A stretch of DNA of 64,000 nucleotides from Paenibacillus endoradicis (GTDB taxonomy: Bacteria > Bacillota > Bacilli > Paenibacillales > Paenibacillaceae): assembly GCF_024721975.1 (NCBI RefSeq), contig NZ_JANQBB010000001.1, positions 372,001-436,000 on the forward strand, read 5' to 3'. This document shows positions 17,426-26,456 of the stretch, one piece after another. The translations under genes and the position numbers were made by a program. The notes beneath the pieces were generated by a model, which was not told where the DNA came from, searched no databases, and saw only the letters and a program-made list of their open reading frames with translations. Every line of letters begins with the position of its first letter. The stretch's first letter is position 1.

Positions 17426-17707
17426 ATGAAAATATCTGATTTCCAATCCAAAGATGTTATTAATATTGTAGACGGTAAAAAGCTTGGGCATATTAGTGAT
17501 ATTGAATTGGATTTACGGCAAGGGAAGATAGATTCGATTGTTATTCCTCAAGTTCAACGCATGTTCGGTATATTTGGTACAGCCGGTTCGGAGATTGTCA
17601 TTCCTTGGCGTAATATTGTGAAAATCGGTACAGATGTCGTCCTTGTACGAATGGAAGAAACGAGATCAATTCGAACAGAGGAGGAAGATTTGCATGCTCG
17701 TATCTAA
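17426..17707 (+). CDS. ylmC: YlmC/YmxH family PRC-barrel sporulation protein
   Basis: About 93 aa with one PRC-barrel domain (KDVINIVDGKKLGHISDIELD...GSEIVIPWRNIVKIGTDVVLVR). B. subtilis YlmC has the same core, WRNIVKIG; its role is not established. ATG 17426 is preferred: the GGGGCGG site directly abuts the ATG at 17417 but is 9 bases from 17426, and MKISDFQ matches the family start. It opens the ylm block leading to divIVA. Confidence 0.85.
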   Translation: MKISDFQSKDVINIVDGKKLGHISDIELDLRQGKIDSIVIPQVQRMFGIFGTAGSEIVIPWRNIVKIGTDVVLVRMEETRSIRTEEEDLHARI

Positions 17708-17752
17708 CAAGTTACACTTAAAGTCATAAAGAAATGACGGAAGGTGAGCGAG

Positions 17753-18607
17753 ATGGAACCATTTGTTGCTAGTCAAGCATCACATCAATTGTTACTCCAA
17801 AAATGGATGATGCAATGTGAGCACTTAACATCGGGATTTACGACAAGAATGGGGGGCTATAGCGAAAAGCCATATGCCTCTTTCAATATAGGATTACATG
17901 TTAATGATGAGGTAGAAGCAGTCGTTCGCAATCGACAATTATTAACTGATAGTATTGGTTGGGAATTTGATGCTTGGACGAATGCCCAGCAAGTACATGG
18001 GAATATAGTTGTTAAAGTGACAACTGAAGATCGTGGACGCGGTAGACTAACGATGTCAGATGCACTTCAAGGTGCAGATGGAATGATAACTAACGTGCCT
18101 GACATTTTGTTGACTTCATTTTATGCGGACTGTGTACCCTTATTATTCTGGGATCCTGTTCACGAAGCAATAGGTTTAGCACATGCAGGGTGGAAAGGAA
18201 CAGCTTCGGCAATTGCAATAGAGATGGTTGAAGCGATGAAATTAAACTTTGGAACAGAGCCAGATCAGCTTATGGTTGCGATTGGTCCATCGATAGATCA
18301 ATGCTGCTATGAAGTAGATCATTATGTTGTAGAGCAATTTGTAGCGTTATGGCAAAGGCTTGAACTACAGGAATGTTCGATAGACCATGTAATTAAGCCT
18401 ATTTCTTCGCAAAAGGCTCATATTAACTTGAAAGAAATGAACCGACAGATTATGATAAAAGCAGGAATATTGCCGACTCATATCGAATTAAGTAATTTAT
18501 GCACTGGCTGTAGGACAGATATGTTCTTTAGTCATCGTGTGGAGAATGGATTAACAGGTAGAATGGCTAGTTGGATTGGCCTATCGAGAAAGGTGATCTA
18601 TGAATGA
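17753..18607 (+). CDS. ylmD: Multicopper-type polyphenol oxidase/peptidoglycan editing factor YlmD
   Basis: DUF152/PgeF (YfiH/LACC1) family, linked to purine nucleoside phosphorolysis and, in E. coli, to correct peptidoglycan precursor editing. Motifs: NAQQVHG near residue 77, YADCVPLLFWD near 125, HAGWKGTASA near 145 and GPSIDQCCYEVD near 180; the His and Cys residues bind a metal. ATG 17753 lies 8 bases from GGAAGG. It overlaps ylmE by 4 bases (ATGA). About 284 aa. Confidence 0.9.
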   Translation: MEPFVASQASHQLLLQKWMMQCEHLTSGFTTRMGGYSEKPYASFNIGLHVNDEVEAVVRNRQLLTDSIGWEFDAWTNAQQVHGNIVVKVTTEDRGRGRLTMSDALQGADGMITNVPDILLTSFYADCVPLLFWDPVHEAIGLAHAGWKGTASAIAIEMVEAMKLNFGTEPDQLMVAIGPSIDQCCYEVDHYVVEQFVALWQRLELQECSIDHVIKPISSQKAHINLKEMNRQIMIKAGILPTHIELSNLCTGCRTDMFFSHRVENGLTGRMASWIGLSRKVIYE

Positions 18608-19317
18608 GTATAAAGGATCGAATACATCATGTGCAGCAGACAATAGCTCAAGCTACTTCTCGTGCTGGCAGACAATCAGGTACCGTAAATGTCATTGGAG
18701 TAACAAAGTATGTTTCCGTAGCTAGAACCGTTGAAGCTGTGGAAGCAGGCGTGTTGCATATAGGCGAAAACCGCTGGCAAACTGCAAAAGACAAATGGGA
18801 TTACATACATGAACATACAGGAGCTGGACAAGCAACTCCAACATGGCATTTTATTGGAACATTGCAACGTAATAAGGTGAAGGATATTGTAGGTAAATTT
18901 CAGTACATTCATTCTTTAGATCGACTTTCATTAGCAAGTGCTATTCAGGAACAGGCTGAAAAGTTAGATGTAACCGTCAAATGCTTTATTCAGGTTAATG
19001 TATCTGGAGAGCAGTCGAAGCAAGGAATGAGTGCTGCTGAGGTATCGCTATTTTTGGAACAGTTGCAACAATACCCACGCTTACTACCAATTGGACTAAT
19101 GACTATGGCTCCCTTTGAACTTGAGAAAGAGGAGACAAGGTTAGTTTTCCGCCAATTAAGAGAATTACGTGATGAGTTAATTGCAAAAGGGAATGGCAAG
19201 TGTACCGTAACTGAACTATCCATGGGCATGTCCAATGATTATGAAATTGCAATTGAAGAAGGAGCTACCTTTGTACGGCTTGGAACAGTATTAATTGGAA
19301 CAGAGGAGGATGAATAA
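18604..19317 (+). CDS. ylmE: YggS/YlmE family PLP homeostasis protein
   Basis: Single-domain alanine-racemase-like barrel that binds pyridoxal 5'-phosphate and buffers its level; no racemase activity is known for the family. The PLP lysine is in NVIGVTKYVS near residue 34. GENRWQTAKDKW, WHFIGTLQRNKV and the phosphate-binding end LSMGMSNDYEIAIEEGATFVR-type motif are present. 237 aa. Overlaps ylmD by 4 bases and sepF by 1. Confidence 0.93.
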   Translation: MSIKDRIHHVQQTIAQATSRAGRQSGTVNVIGVTKYVSVARTVEAVEAGVLHIGENRWQTAKDKWDYIHEHTGAGQATPTWHFIGTLQRNKVKDIVGKFQYIHSLDRLSLASAIQEQAEKLDVTVKCFIQVNVSGEQSKQGMSAAEVSLFLEQLQQYPRLLPIGLMTMAPFELEKEETRLVFRQLRELRDELIAKGNGKCTVTELSMGMSNDYEIAIEEGATFVRLGTVLIGTEEDE

Positions 19318-19769
19318 TGAGTGTTATTAACAAGTTTATGAATTATTTTGGTTTGCAAGAGGAAGAAGAAATAACAGAACGTGAACGTGTATCTACAAAT
19401 GATGATCAAGAAGTTGAAACGAATCCATTCGAATCACGTAAACAATCTAGAAATCAACAGTTCTCTAATGTTGGTAACAATGTCGTAAGTCTACACACTC
19501 AGAAAAATACGCGAATGGTATTATGTGAACCTAAAAGCTACGATGAAGCACAAGCAATTGCAGATGAAATTCGTAATCGCAAATCAGTTGTAGTAAACTT
19601 ACAACGTGTTCAAAGTGAACTTGGCTTACGTATCGTAGATTTCTTGTCTGGAACAGTGTACGCACTTAGCGGCTCCATTTCTAAATTAGGGCCTAATATC
19701 TATTTATGTGCTCCTGAGACAGTCGAAGTACAAGGTTCTATTACAGAACTGGCACATTTTGATAGATAA
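19317..19769 (+). CDS. sepF: Cell division protein SepF
   Basis: Membrane-binding FtsZ partner that bundles protofilaments. An N-terminal amphipathic helix (MSVINKFMNYFGLQEEEE) is followed by an acidic linker. The SepF/DUF552 domain spans residues about 60-145 (VVLCEPKSYDEAQ-like start, KSVVVNLQRVQSELGLRIVD). 150 aa. ATG overlaps the ylmE stop by one base, so the two are coupled. Confidence 0.95.
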   Translation: MSVINKFMNYFGLQEEEEITERERVSTNDDQEVETNPFESRKQSRNQQFSNVGNNVVSLHTQKNTRMVLCEPKSYDEAQAIADEIRNRKSVVVNLQRVQSELGLRIVDFLSGTVYALSGSISKLGPNIYLCAPETVEVQGSITELAHFDR

Positions 19770-19796
19770 ATGAAGACAGAATGAGGTGACATAAGT

Positions 19797-20066
19797 TTGT
19801 TATATGAAATTAAAAATATCGTAACTTTATTATTTACGGTATACAATTACATGATCATTGCATACATTTTATTGTCGTGGTTTCCCAATGCAAGAAGCAG
19901 TTCGATCGGTCAATTTCTAGGGAAAATTGTAGAGCCTTATCTTTCCATTTTCCGTAGATTTATTCCGCCAATCGGAGGAATGCTTGATATCTCGCCAATC
20001 GTGGCTTTTATCGCATTACGCTTCATTCAATCTGGTGTAATGTTCATCATCGACTCAATTGCTTGA
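19797..20066 (+). CDS. ylmG: YggT family membrane protein YlmG
   Basis: 89-aa protein with two membrane segments, about residues 6-26 and 68-88. Between them is the family stretch SWFPNARSSSIGQFLGKIVEPYLS-like, with PYLSIFRRFIPPIGGMLDISPI. Linked by gene neighbourhood to division and chloroplast YLMG proteins; biochemical role unknown. Start TTG 19797 is 7 bases after GAGGTG. Confidence 0.9.
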   Translation: MLYEIKNIVTLLFTVYNYMIIAYILLSWFPNARSSSIGQFLGKIVEPYLSIFRRFIPPIGGMLDISPIVAFIALRFIQSGVMFIIDSIA

Positions 20067-20087
20067 TAAAATTAAAGGTGAGTGCAT

Positions 20088-20870
20088 ATGAAGGACGGAT
20101 TTTATAGTCATTTCCATCCTGAAGAGAAGCCATTTGTTGATCGCACACATGAATGGATAGAACGGTCCGCTGAGCTACATGAGCTTAGACGGACCGATTT
20201 TTTAGATCCAAGACAACAATTTATTGTGACAACGATAGCTAATCGGATAGGATCAGTTAATATTAAATTCGATGGTGGCTACGAGGCTGCTGAACGCAAA
20301 CGTGCGATTATTGTCCCTGACTACCGAGATGCGGAATATGAAGATTCAGATTTGAAAGTGCTTCAAGTCACTAGTCAAAGCGACAAGTTTCATGAATTAG
20401 ATCATGGTGATTTCCTTGGCGCTTTAATTGGGTTAGGAATTAAGCGAGATCGAGTAGGAGATATACATCAGCATGATGATTTCTGTCATATCGTTGTTAC
20501 TTCAGAAATGGCACAATTTCTTGATATTGGGTTTAGGCAAGTACATCGCCTAAATGTTTTGACTGATATCATTTCGATTGATCAACTACAACCTGTCGTG
20601 GCTAAGTTCGAAGATTTAAGTTTTACTGTTGCGTCGTTAAGATTAGATGGCATTGCTAGTGATGCTTACCGAGTAAGTAGAACTAAAATCGCTGATCCAA
20701 TTAAGGCGGGGCGATGCCGGGTGAATTGGAAAACAGAAGAAGATCCTTCTAAGCAATTGAAAGAAGGAGATGTAGTTTCTATTAAAGGTTTGGGTAGGTT
20801 TAAAGTTTCTGAAGTCGACGGTATTACTAAAAAAGGTAGAATTCGTGTAAAAATCAGTAAATTTATTTAG
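20088..20870 (+). CDS. ylmH: S4-domain RNA-binding protein YlmH
   Basis: About 260 aa. An N-terminal YlmH-type domain (GFYSHFHPEEKPFVDR) is followed by a C-terminal S4 domain near residues 183-255 (SDAYRVSRTKIADPIKAGRCRVNW). YlmH in B. subtilis binds ribosome-nascent chain complexes and takes part in ribosome quality control. ATG 20088 is chosen: AAGGTGAG is about 7 bases upstream; GTG 20082 lies inside that site. Confidence 0.92.
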   Translation: MKDGFYSHFHPEEKPFVDRTHEWIERSAELHELRRTDFLDPRQQFIVTTIANRIGSVNIKFDGGYEAAERKRAIIVPDYRDAEYEDSDLKVLQVTSQSDKFHELDHGDFLGALIGLGIKRDRVGDIHQHDDFCHIVVTSEMAQFLDIGFRQVHRLNVLTDIISIDQLQPVVAKFEDLSFTVASLRLDGIASDAYRVSRTKIADPIKAGRCRVNWKTEEDPSKQLKEGDVVSIKGLGRFKVSEVDGITKKGRIRVKISKFI

Positions 20871-20965
20871 AGATTTTGCAGGAAATTGCTTATCGTTGTC
20901 GAATATGGATTCATATCATAGTTAGACAGTTTGGTTTGATTAGAATGACCATAGGAGGTGCTCCA

Positions 20966-21454
20966 ATGCCATTGACACCATTGGACATACATAATAAAGA
21001 GTTTTCACGTAGACTTCGTGGCTATGACGAGGATGAAGTAAATGAATTCTTGGACTTAGTTATTAAAGATTATGAAGCACTTATCCGTGAAAATAAAGAA
21101 ATGCAAAATCAAATGCTTACATTACAAGAGCGTTTGAATCATTTCTCTAATATTGAGGATACGCTGAGCAAAACTATTATTGTGGCACAAGAAGCGGCAG
21201 ACGAAGTTCGAAGTAATGCAAAGAAAGAAGCTCAATTGATCGTGAAAGAAGCCGAGAAAAATGCTGATCGAATCGTTAATGAGTCTTTGAACAAATCTCG
21301 TAAAGTTTCACTTGAAGTGGATGAATTGAAAAAACAAGCGTCTATCTATCGCGCGAGGTTCCGTACTCTTGTTGAAGCTCAATTAGAGTTGTTAGCAGAA
21401 GAATCATGGGATACGCTTAGATCGGATCGCCCTGAAGCTGTTGTTCACGAATAA
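20966..21454 (+). CDS. divIVA: Cell pole/septum protein DivIVA
   Basis: 162-aa coiled-coil protein that senses negative membrane curvature and recruits polar partners. The N-terminal membrane-binding part is MPLTPLDIHNKEFSRRLRGY, with the conserved GYDEDEVNEFLD. Long heptad-patterned helices fill residues 30-145. AGGAGGTG precedes ATG 20966; the frame is open further upstream with no binding site. Closes the ylm block before ileS. Confidence 0.95.
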   Translation: MPLTPLDIHNKEFSRRLRGYDEDEVNEFLDLVIKDYEALIRENKEMQNQMLTLQERLNHFSNIEDTLSKTIIVAQEAADEVRSNAKKEAQLIVKEAEKNADRIVNESLNKSRKVSLEVDELKKQASIYRARFRTLVEAQLELLAEESWDTLRSDRPEAVVHE

Positions 21455-21466
21455 AGTTAGCTAGAA

Positions 21467-21514
21467 TTGAACATACTTAGGTAATGTTAATATATCTAAG
21501 TATGTTTAGTTCAA
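21467..21514 (+). terminator. Possible terminator after divIVA
   Basis: TTGAACATACTTAG pairs with CTAAGTATGTTTAGTTCAA with a small bulge. There is no clear T run, so termination strength is doubtful. Confidence 0.4.
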
Positions 21515-21534
21515 AGTCCTGAAGCATATTTCAA

Positions 21535-21563
21535 TTGACATTATGCTTTTAATCAGCTATAAA
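21535..21563 (+). promoter_or_regulatory. ileS promoter
   Basis: TTGACA (21535-21540), 17-base spacer, TATAAA (21558-21563). It lies just before the T-box leader. Confidence 0.6.
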
Positions 21564-21589
21564 TATTGTTATAATCATTGATATTTGTA

Positions 21590-21888
21590 ATTCGATGACG
21601 AGAACACGTTCATGTATGTATTGCTTCAGAGAGCCGATGCTTGGTGAAATTCGGTGCATAGACATAGATGAAATATCATCTCCGAGAAGCTATCCTGAAC
21701 CTTATCTAAGGAAAAGTACTAAGGGTAGACGGTTTTTCCTCCGATATAAGGAATACGAATCAAGTATTCGTACCAAAGTGTCGTTCTGATCATTTATGCT
21801 TATGCATGATTATTTCAGAGCGGAACAAGGGTGGTAACGCGACTAACCTCGTCCCTTTCCATAGGGATGAGGTTTATTTTTGTTTTTT
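21590..21888 (+). promoter_or_regulatory. T-box riboswitch (isoleucine) with terminator
   Basis: Untranslated leader of ileS. The T-box sequence AAGGGTGGTAACGCG is at 21827-21841. The terminator AACCTCGTCCCT/AGGGATGAGGTT plus T run is at 21845-21888. In the Stem I region, ATC at 21675-21677 (within GAAATATCATC) is the likely specifier, matching isoleucine. Uncharged tRNA-Ile would stabilise the antiterminator and allow ileS expression. A 64-codon frame inside it is not a gene. Confidence 0.9.
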
Positions 21889-21912
21889 GAGAATGAGAGG
21901 GGCTGTTAAAGT

Positions 21913-24900
21913 ATGCAACGCGTAGACGTTAAAGAACGCGCACGTACTCGTGAGTTACGTGTATTAGCACAATGGCAAGAACAAGATACTTTTAAGAAAT
22001 CAATTGAAAATCGTGAAGGAAAACCGAATTTCGTATTTTATGAAGGTCCTCCAACAGCGAATGGTAAGCCGCACATCGGTCATGTTCTTGGTCGAGTAAT
22101 TAAAGACTTTATTTGCCGCTATCGTACGATGTCTGGCTACCGTGTTATTCGTAAAGCAGGCTGGGATACACATGGTCTTCCTGTAGAACTTGGAGTTGAA
22201 AAACAACTAGGTATTTCAGGGAAACAAGAGATCGAAGCATACGGCGTTGAGAAATTTATTACGAAATGTAAAGACAGCGTATTTGAATATGAGAAACAAT
22301 GGCGTGAATTAACAGAAGCGATTGGTTACTGGACAGATATGGATAACCCATACATTACACTTGATAACAAATATATTGAGAGTGTATGGCATATTCTTTC
22401 TAAAATTCATGAGAAAGGGCTACTGTATCGTGGACATCGTGTAAGTCCTTATTGCCCTTGTTGTCAAACGACATTAAGCTCTCATGAAGTTGCACAAGGA
22501 TATGAAGATGTGAAGGACTTGAGCGCTACTGCTAAGTTCAAACTGACGGACAGTGTCGAATATATTCTTGCTTGGACAACAACACCTTGGACATTGCCTG
22601 CGAATGTAGCATTAGCAGTTAATCCAGAGCTTGATTATGTTCGAGTAGCTAAAGATGGCGAAGTATATATCGTTGCTGCCAACCTTGTTGAGTCAGTTAT
22701 GAAAGAAGACTTCGAAGTGCTTAGTACGTTGAAAGGTAGCGAACTAGTAGGTCGTAGTTACTTACCTCCGTTCAACTACGTATCAATTGAAAAAGGTCAT
22801 GTTGTTATTCCAGGTGACTTTGTAAGTGATTCTAGTGGTACTGGTATCGTTCATATCGCACCTGCTCATGGTGAAGATGACTACCGTGTTGCTCGTGCTA
22901 ATGGTATTAGTATGTTAGCTGTAGTGAACAATGCTGGTCGTTACATCGACGAGGTTACTGACCTTGCTGGTCGATTCGTGAAAGATTGCGATGTAGATAT
23001 CGTGAAAATGCTAAGTGAAAAAGGACTATTATTTTCTAAAGAACGTTATGAACATAGCTATCCGTTCTGCTGGCGTTGTAAGTCACCACTTCTGTACTAT
23101 GCTACGGAAAGCTGGTTTATCGAGACAACGGCTGTAAAAGATCAATTGATTGCAAACAATGCTGGAGTAGAATGGTATCCAGGCCATCTTCGTGAAGGTC
23201 GCTTTGGTAAGTTCCTTGAGGATTTAGTGGATTGGAATATTAGCCGTAATCGTTATTGGGGTACACCGTTAAACGTATGGATTTGTGAAGAGACTGGCAA
23301 GCAGTATGCGCCAAGTAGCATAGCTGATCTACGCGCGCGTGCTGTAGACTTCGTACCAGAAGATATCGAGTTACACAAACCATATGTAGATGGAATCTTA
23401 CTGAAGAGTCCGTTTGCTGAAGGTGCGGTCATGAAACGTACGTCTGAAGTTATTGATGTATGGTTCGATAGCGGTTCTATGCCATTTGCGCAGCAACATT
23501 ATCCATTTGGCGACAATGCTAAATTCGAAGATCAATATCCTGCTGATATTATTTGTGAAGGAATTGACCAAACTCGCGGATGGTTCTATAGCTTATTAGC
23601 AGTTTCTACACTGTTCAATGGTAAAGCACCATATAAAGCAGTTCTTTCTACAGGTCATATTCTTGATGAAAACGGACAAAAAATGTCCAAATCGAAAGGG
23701 AATGTAATTGATCCTTGGGAAATTATCGAAGAGTTCGGTACTGATGCATTCCGTTGGGCATTACTTTCGGACAGCGCACCTTGGAACAGTAAACGTTTCT
23801 CAAAAGGTATCGTAGCTGAAGCGAAATCTAAAGTTATTGATACAATTGTGAATACTCATGCATTCTACGCGTTATATGCTTCAATCGATGGATTTAATCA
23901 TGAAGAACATACAACAGTAGCTACTAACAATAAATTAGATCGTTGGGTTATTTCTCGTCTGAATACATTAATTCAAACGGTATCGAAAGGTCTTGAAGTA
24001 AATGATTTCTTGAATCCTGCGAAATCAATTGAAGTATTTGTTGATGAATTAAGCAACTGGTATATCCGTCGTTCGCGTGATCGTTTCTGGGGAAGTGGTC
24101 TTACTGACGATAAAGTAGCTGCGTATCAAACTTTACGCCATGTACTGCTTACATTATCTCAATTGATCGCACCTTATACTCCGTTGATAGCTGATGATGT
24201 ATACAATAATCTTGGTGGTGGAGAAAGTGTTCATCTTGGCGATTATCCAGTAGCAGATGAAAGTTTAATCGATAAAGAGCTTGAACGCGACATGGAAAGC
24301 TCGAAAGTAATTGTAGAGCTTGCACGTAATGTTCGTAATGAGACTGGAATTAAAACTCGTCAACCACTTTCAGAGCTAATCGTTTCTCTAGATCGTGAAT
24401 TTGAAGTTACTTCATATGAAGACATTATTAAAGAAGAGATCAATGTAAAATCGATTGTTGTCCAAAATTCTGACAGTGGCTTTGTTGATTTCAGCTTGAA
24501 GTTAAATCTGAAAGTAGCGGGTCGCAAGTTTGGTAAACAAGTTTCTCCAATTCAAAATTCACTTAAAGAAATGTCTGCTGAAGAAACGCGTGCAATCGTT
24601 AATAGTGGTAACTATACATTTACGACCGATGAAGGTGAGACGTTAGAAGTTACACTTGATGAATTGCTTGTTGAGAAAAAAGCAAAATCAGGATTCGCTT
24701 CTGCATCAGGCAATGGTGTGACTGTGGCACTTAATACAGATATTACGGAAGAGCTTGAACAAGAGGGTTGGGTCCGTGAAGTTATTCGCGCCGTACAGGA
24801 TACACGTAAGAAACTAGACCTTCCAATTGAAAAACGTATCGATCTTGTATTGCATGTTGATAATGAATTGCAATCTGCTTTGCAAAAATTTGATCAGTTG

Positions 24901-25005
24901 CTGCAAGATAACCTTCTTGTCCAATCTGTTTCATTTGCTGAAAAAGTGGGTATGGAAACAGTACAACTTGGTGAAAAATCGATAGGCATTTTCATTAACG
25001 AATAA
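21913..25005 (+). CDS. ileS: Isoleucyl-tRNA synthetase, long (IleRS2-like) form
   Basis: Class I synthetase charging tRNA-Ile. HIGH motif PHIGH near residue 55, GWDTHGLPVEL near 83, the editing domain with GTGIVHIAPAHGEDDY near 315 and KMSKSKGN near 593. At 1030 aa it is longer than B. subtilis IleS (921). The N-terminal signature and the long C-terminal part without the zinc cysteines fit the IleRS2 type, known for intrinsic mupirocin tolerance; that assignment is inference. AGAGGGG precedes ATG 21913, and a strong terminator follows. Confidence 0.94.
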   Translation: MQRVDVKERARTRELRVLAQWQEQDTFKKSIENREGKPNFVFYEGPPTANGKPHIGHVLGRVIKDFICRYRTMSGYRVIRKAGWDTHGLPVELGVEKQLGISGKQEIEAYGVEKFITKCKDSVFEYEKQWRELTEAIGYWTDMDNPYITLDNKYIESVWHILSKIHEKGLLYRGHRVSPYCPCCQTTLSSHEVAQGYEDVKDLSATAKFKLTDSVEYILAWTTTPWTLPANVALAVNPELDYVRVAKDGEVYIVAANLVESVMKEDFEVLSTLKGSELVGRSYLPPFNYVSIEKGHVVIPGDFVSDSSGTGIVHIAPAHGEDDYRVARANGISMLAVVNNAGRYIDEVTDLAGRFVKDCDVDIVKMLSEKGLLFSKERYEHSYPFCWRCKSPLLYYATESWFIETTAVKDQLIANNAGVEWYPGHLREGRFGKFLEDLVDWNISRNRYWGTPLNVWICEETGKQYAPSSIADLRARAVDFVPEDIELHKPYVDGILLKSPFAEGAVMKRTSEVIDVWFDSGSMPFAQQHYPFGDNAKFEDQYPADIICEGIDQTRGWFYSLLAVSTLFNGKAPYKAVLSTGHILDENGQKMSKSKGNVIDPWEIIEEFGTDAFRWALLSDSAPWNSKRFSKGIVAEAKSKVIDTIVNTHAFYALYASIDGFNHEEHTTVATNNKLDRWVISRLNTLIQTVSKGLEVNDFLNPAKSIEVFVDELSNWYIRRSRDRFWGSGLTDDKVAAYQTLRHVLLTLSQLIAPYTPLIADDVYNNLGGGESVHLGDYPVADESLIDKELERDMESSKVIVELARNVRNETGIKTRQPLSELIVSLDREFEVTSYEDIIKEEINVKSIVVQNSDSGFVDFSLKLNLKVAGRKFGKQVSPIQNSLKEMSAEETRAIVNSGNYTFTTDEGETLEVTLDELLVEKKAKSGFASASGNGVTVALNTDITEELEQEGWVREVIRAVQDTRKKLDLPIEKRIDLVLHVDNELQSALQKFDQLLQDNLLVQSVSFAEKVGMETVQLGEKSIGIFINE

Positions 25006-25018
25006 GGATATATTAATA

Positions 25019-25056
25019 AAGGCCCGCTTGCCTAGGTGGCGAGCGGGCTTATTTTA
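25019..25056 (+). terminator. Terminator after ileS
   Basis: GCCCGCTTGCC pairs with GGCGAGCGGGC (one G-T pair), loop TAGGT, then TTATTTTATT. Confidence 0.9.
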
Positions 25057-25110
25057 TTAAAAGTTCAAAATTTTGAATTGAAATTAACTAAACGGTAAGG
25101 AGGAGTAACA

Positions 25111-25428
25111 ATGACGAAACCCGATGATGATGAGCTATCTAAGTTAAAGAAATCTCTTGATGCAATAGAGGAACGGCTAGTCAAAGTTACGAATGACCTT
25201 GAACGTACACAAATAGCTGATTACGTAACCCTAATGAATCGTCCCTTTAAATTATTGTGGCGTAATTTTATGGGGGGAATCGCTAGAGGTGTAGGCTCAG
25301 CCGTTGGATTAGCTTTCTTTGCTACCTTTGTTGTTTGGATATTGCAAGCACTAGGTGCACTTAACTTGCCGATTATCGGTGATTATATTGCTGATATTGT
25401 AAGAATTGTACAGAAGCAAATAGAATAA
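25111..25428 (+). CDS. DUF5665 family membrane protein
   Basis: 105 aa. An N-terminal charged helix (KLKKSLDAIEERLVKVTNDLE) with coiled-coil character is followed by one or two membrane segments (residues 53-80). The sequence ...RPFKLLWRNFMGGIARGVGSA... is the DUF5665 hallmark. Function unknown. GGAGGAG precedes ATG 25111. The gene is convergent with the next, which ends only 9 bases away with no visible terminator between. Confidence 0.82.
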   Translation: MTKPDDDELSKLKKSLDAIEERLVKVTNDLERTQIADYVTLMNRPFKLLWRNFMGGIARGVGSAVGLAFFATFVVWILQALGALNLPIIGDYIADIVRIVQKQIE

Positions 25429-25437
25429 ATGAACAGA

Positions 25438-26190
25438 TTACAATAATTCCAAATCTTCATCGCCTTCATGAGCCTTCATATACTCTTGATATGCAGCGTT
25501 ACGCACAATATGAACATGTGACCCAGTTATATCTGTAGCTATAAAACTTTCTAATGGCTCTACATAACCGTGAAGCTCCTCATTGATTTCAGCTGCGAAT
25601 TCCGTATCAAGCATTTGTGAGTTCTGAGCCAAATTACTATTTCCATAGTCCCACAAAGCTTGACTCATGTCTTCACCATCAAATCCGGTGTAGTCTTCGT
25701 CGTCAAAGTTGAGTTGGGTGAATGATAGTGGTTCGTACTCGTATTGAGGTGCTACAACTTGATTGACATTAGCATGATTCTGACAATATAACGTCTCAGG
25801 TATAGCCTCTAATCTTTCGATATCTATCGCAGTTTGACAGGTCACACAACGTCCGTATTTTCCTGTTTCAATTCGATTCAACGCATCATCGATTTGTGTA
25901 AGTTGACGTAATTGTCCTTGAGCAATAGCATGATCACGTTCTTGTTCGTATAATTCAGTTGCTTGATCTGCTGGATGGTTGTCGTACATCGATAATTCAG
26001 CATCTATATTGCTCTGACTACTTATTGGAGATGTTTCAGCGTAAGTTTGTTGCTGCTGAATAATACTGTTTTTATCTTCAAGTAGTATTGAACGGAAATG
26101 TTGCAGTTGTTGCGATGTAAGGGTTGATTTCACGTATTGCACCACCATTTCGTTTATGGAATGGTTATATTGTTTGCTCATTGTGTACAT
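25438..26190 (-). CDS. yteA: DksA/TraR-type zinc finger protein, YteA family
   Basis: About 250 aa. An N-terminal helical region is followed by a DksA/TraR C4-type finger at about residues 120-145: CVTC, 17 residues, then CQNH. The fourth cysteine is therefore a histidine. The C-terminal acidic tail is about 100 residues (DEDYTGFDGEDMSQ and so on). YteA-type proteins are sporulation-linked in Bacillus; target unknown. The start is ATG 26190 or ATG 26181 (MSKQYN); neither has a good binding site. Confidence 0.8.
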   Translation of the reverse strand: MYTMSKQYNHSINEMVVQYVKSTLTSQQLQHFRSILLEDKNSIIQQQQTYAETSPISSQSNIDAELSMYDNHPADQATELYEQERDHAIAQGQLRQLTQIDDALNRIETGKYGRCVTCQTAIDIERLEAIPETLYCQNHANVNQVVAPQYEYEPLSFTQLNFDDEDYTGFDGEDMSQALWDYGNSNLAQNSQMLDTEFAAEINEELHGYVEPLESFIATDITGSHVHIVRNAAYQEYMKAHEGDEDLELL

Positions 26191-26296
26191 TTCAGTACGA
26201 GCAATCTTTGGGATTAGAGATCATAAACTCCATCTTGAAGAAGAAATGTAAAACTAGATTGTAAAAGTTGGATGTGCTACACTTATTTCGGACAGT

Positions 26297-26449
26297 TCAT
26301 GAAAAGTTTTAGTACATGCTTTCGAAGTAACTTTTCAATTGTATGAAATGAATGCCAGTGAAGAACATGAAAAGTTTGCTTATGCTTTCGAAGTAATTTT
26401 TCATCACAATGAAGTAAAAATCAGTGAAGTAAATGAAAAGTTTTGGGAG
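26297..26449 (+). repeat. Hairpin-SD repeat, two units plus remnant before lspA
   Basis: A right-arm remnant (CATGAAAAGTTTTAG, 26299-26313) is followed by two units, each with GCTTTCGAAGT. Unit 1 stem: AACTTTTCA/TGAAAAGTT. Unit 2 stem: AATTTTTCAT (26395-26404)/ATGAAAAGTT (26433-26442), with a U-G pair where other copies have C-G. The last copy ends in TTTTGGGAG, the lspA ribosome binding site. Confidence 0.75.
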
Positions 26450-26456
26450 TGGGAGA

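Noticed and set aside
21595..21789. 64-codon plus-strand frame before ileS
   Set aside because: Lies inside the T-box leader; the RNA structure explains the sequence.
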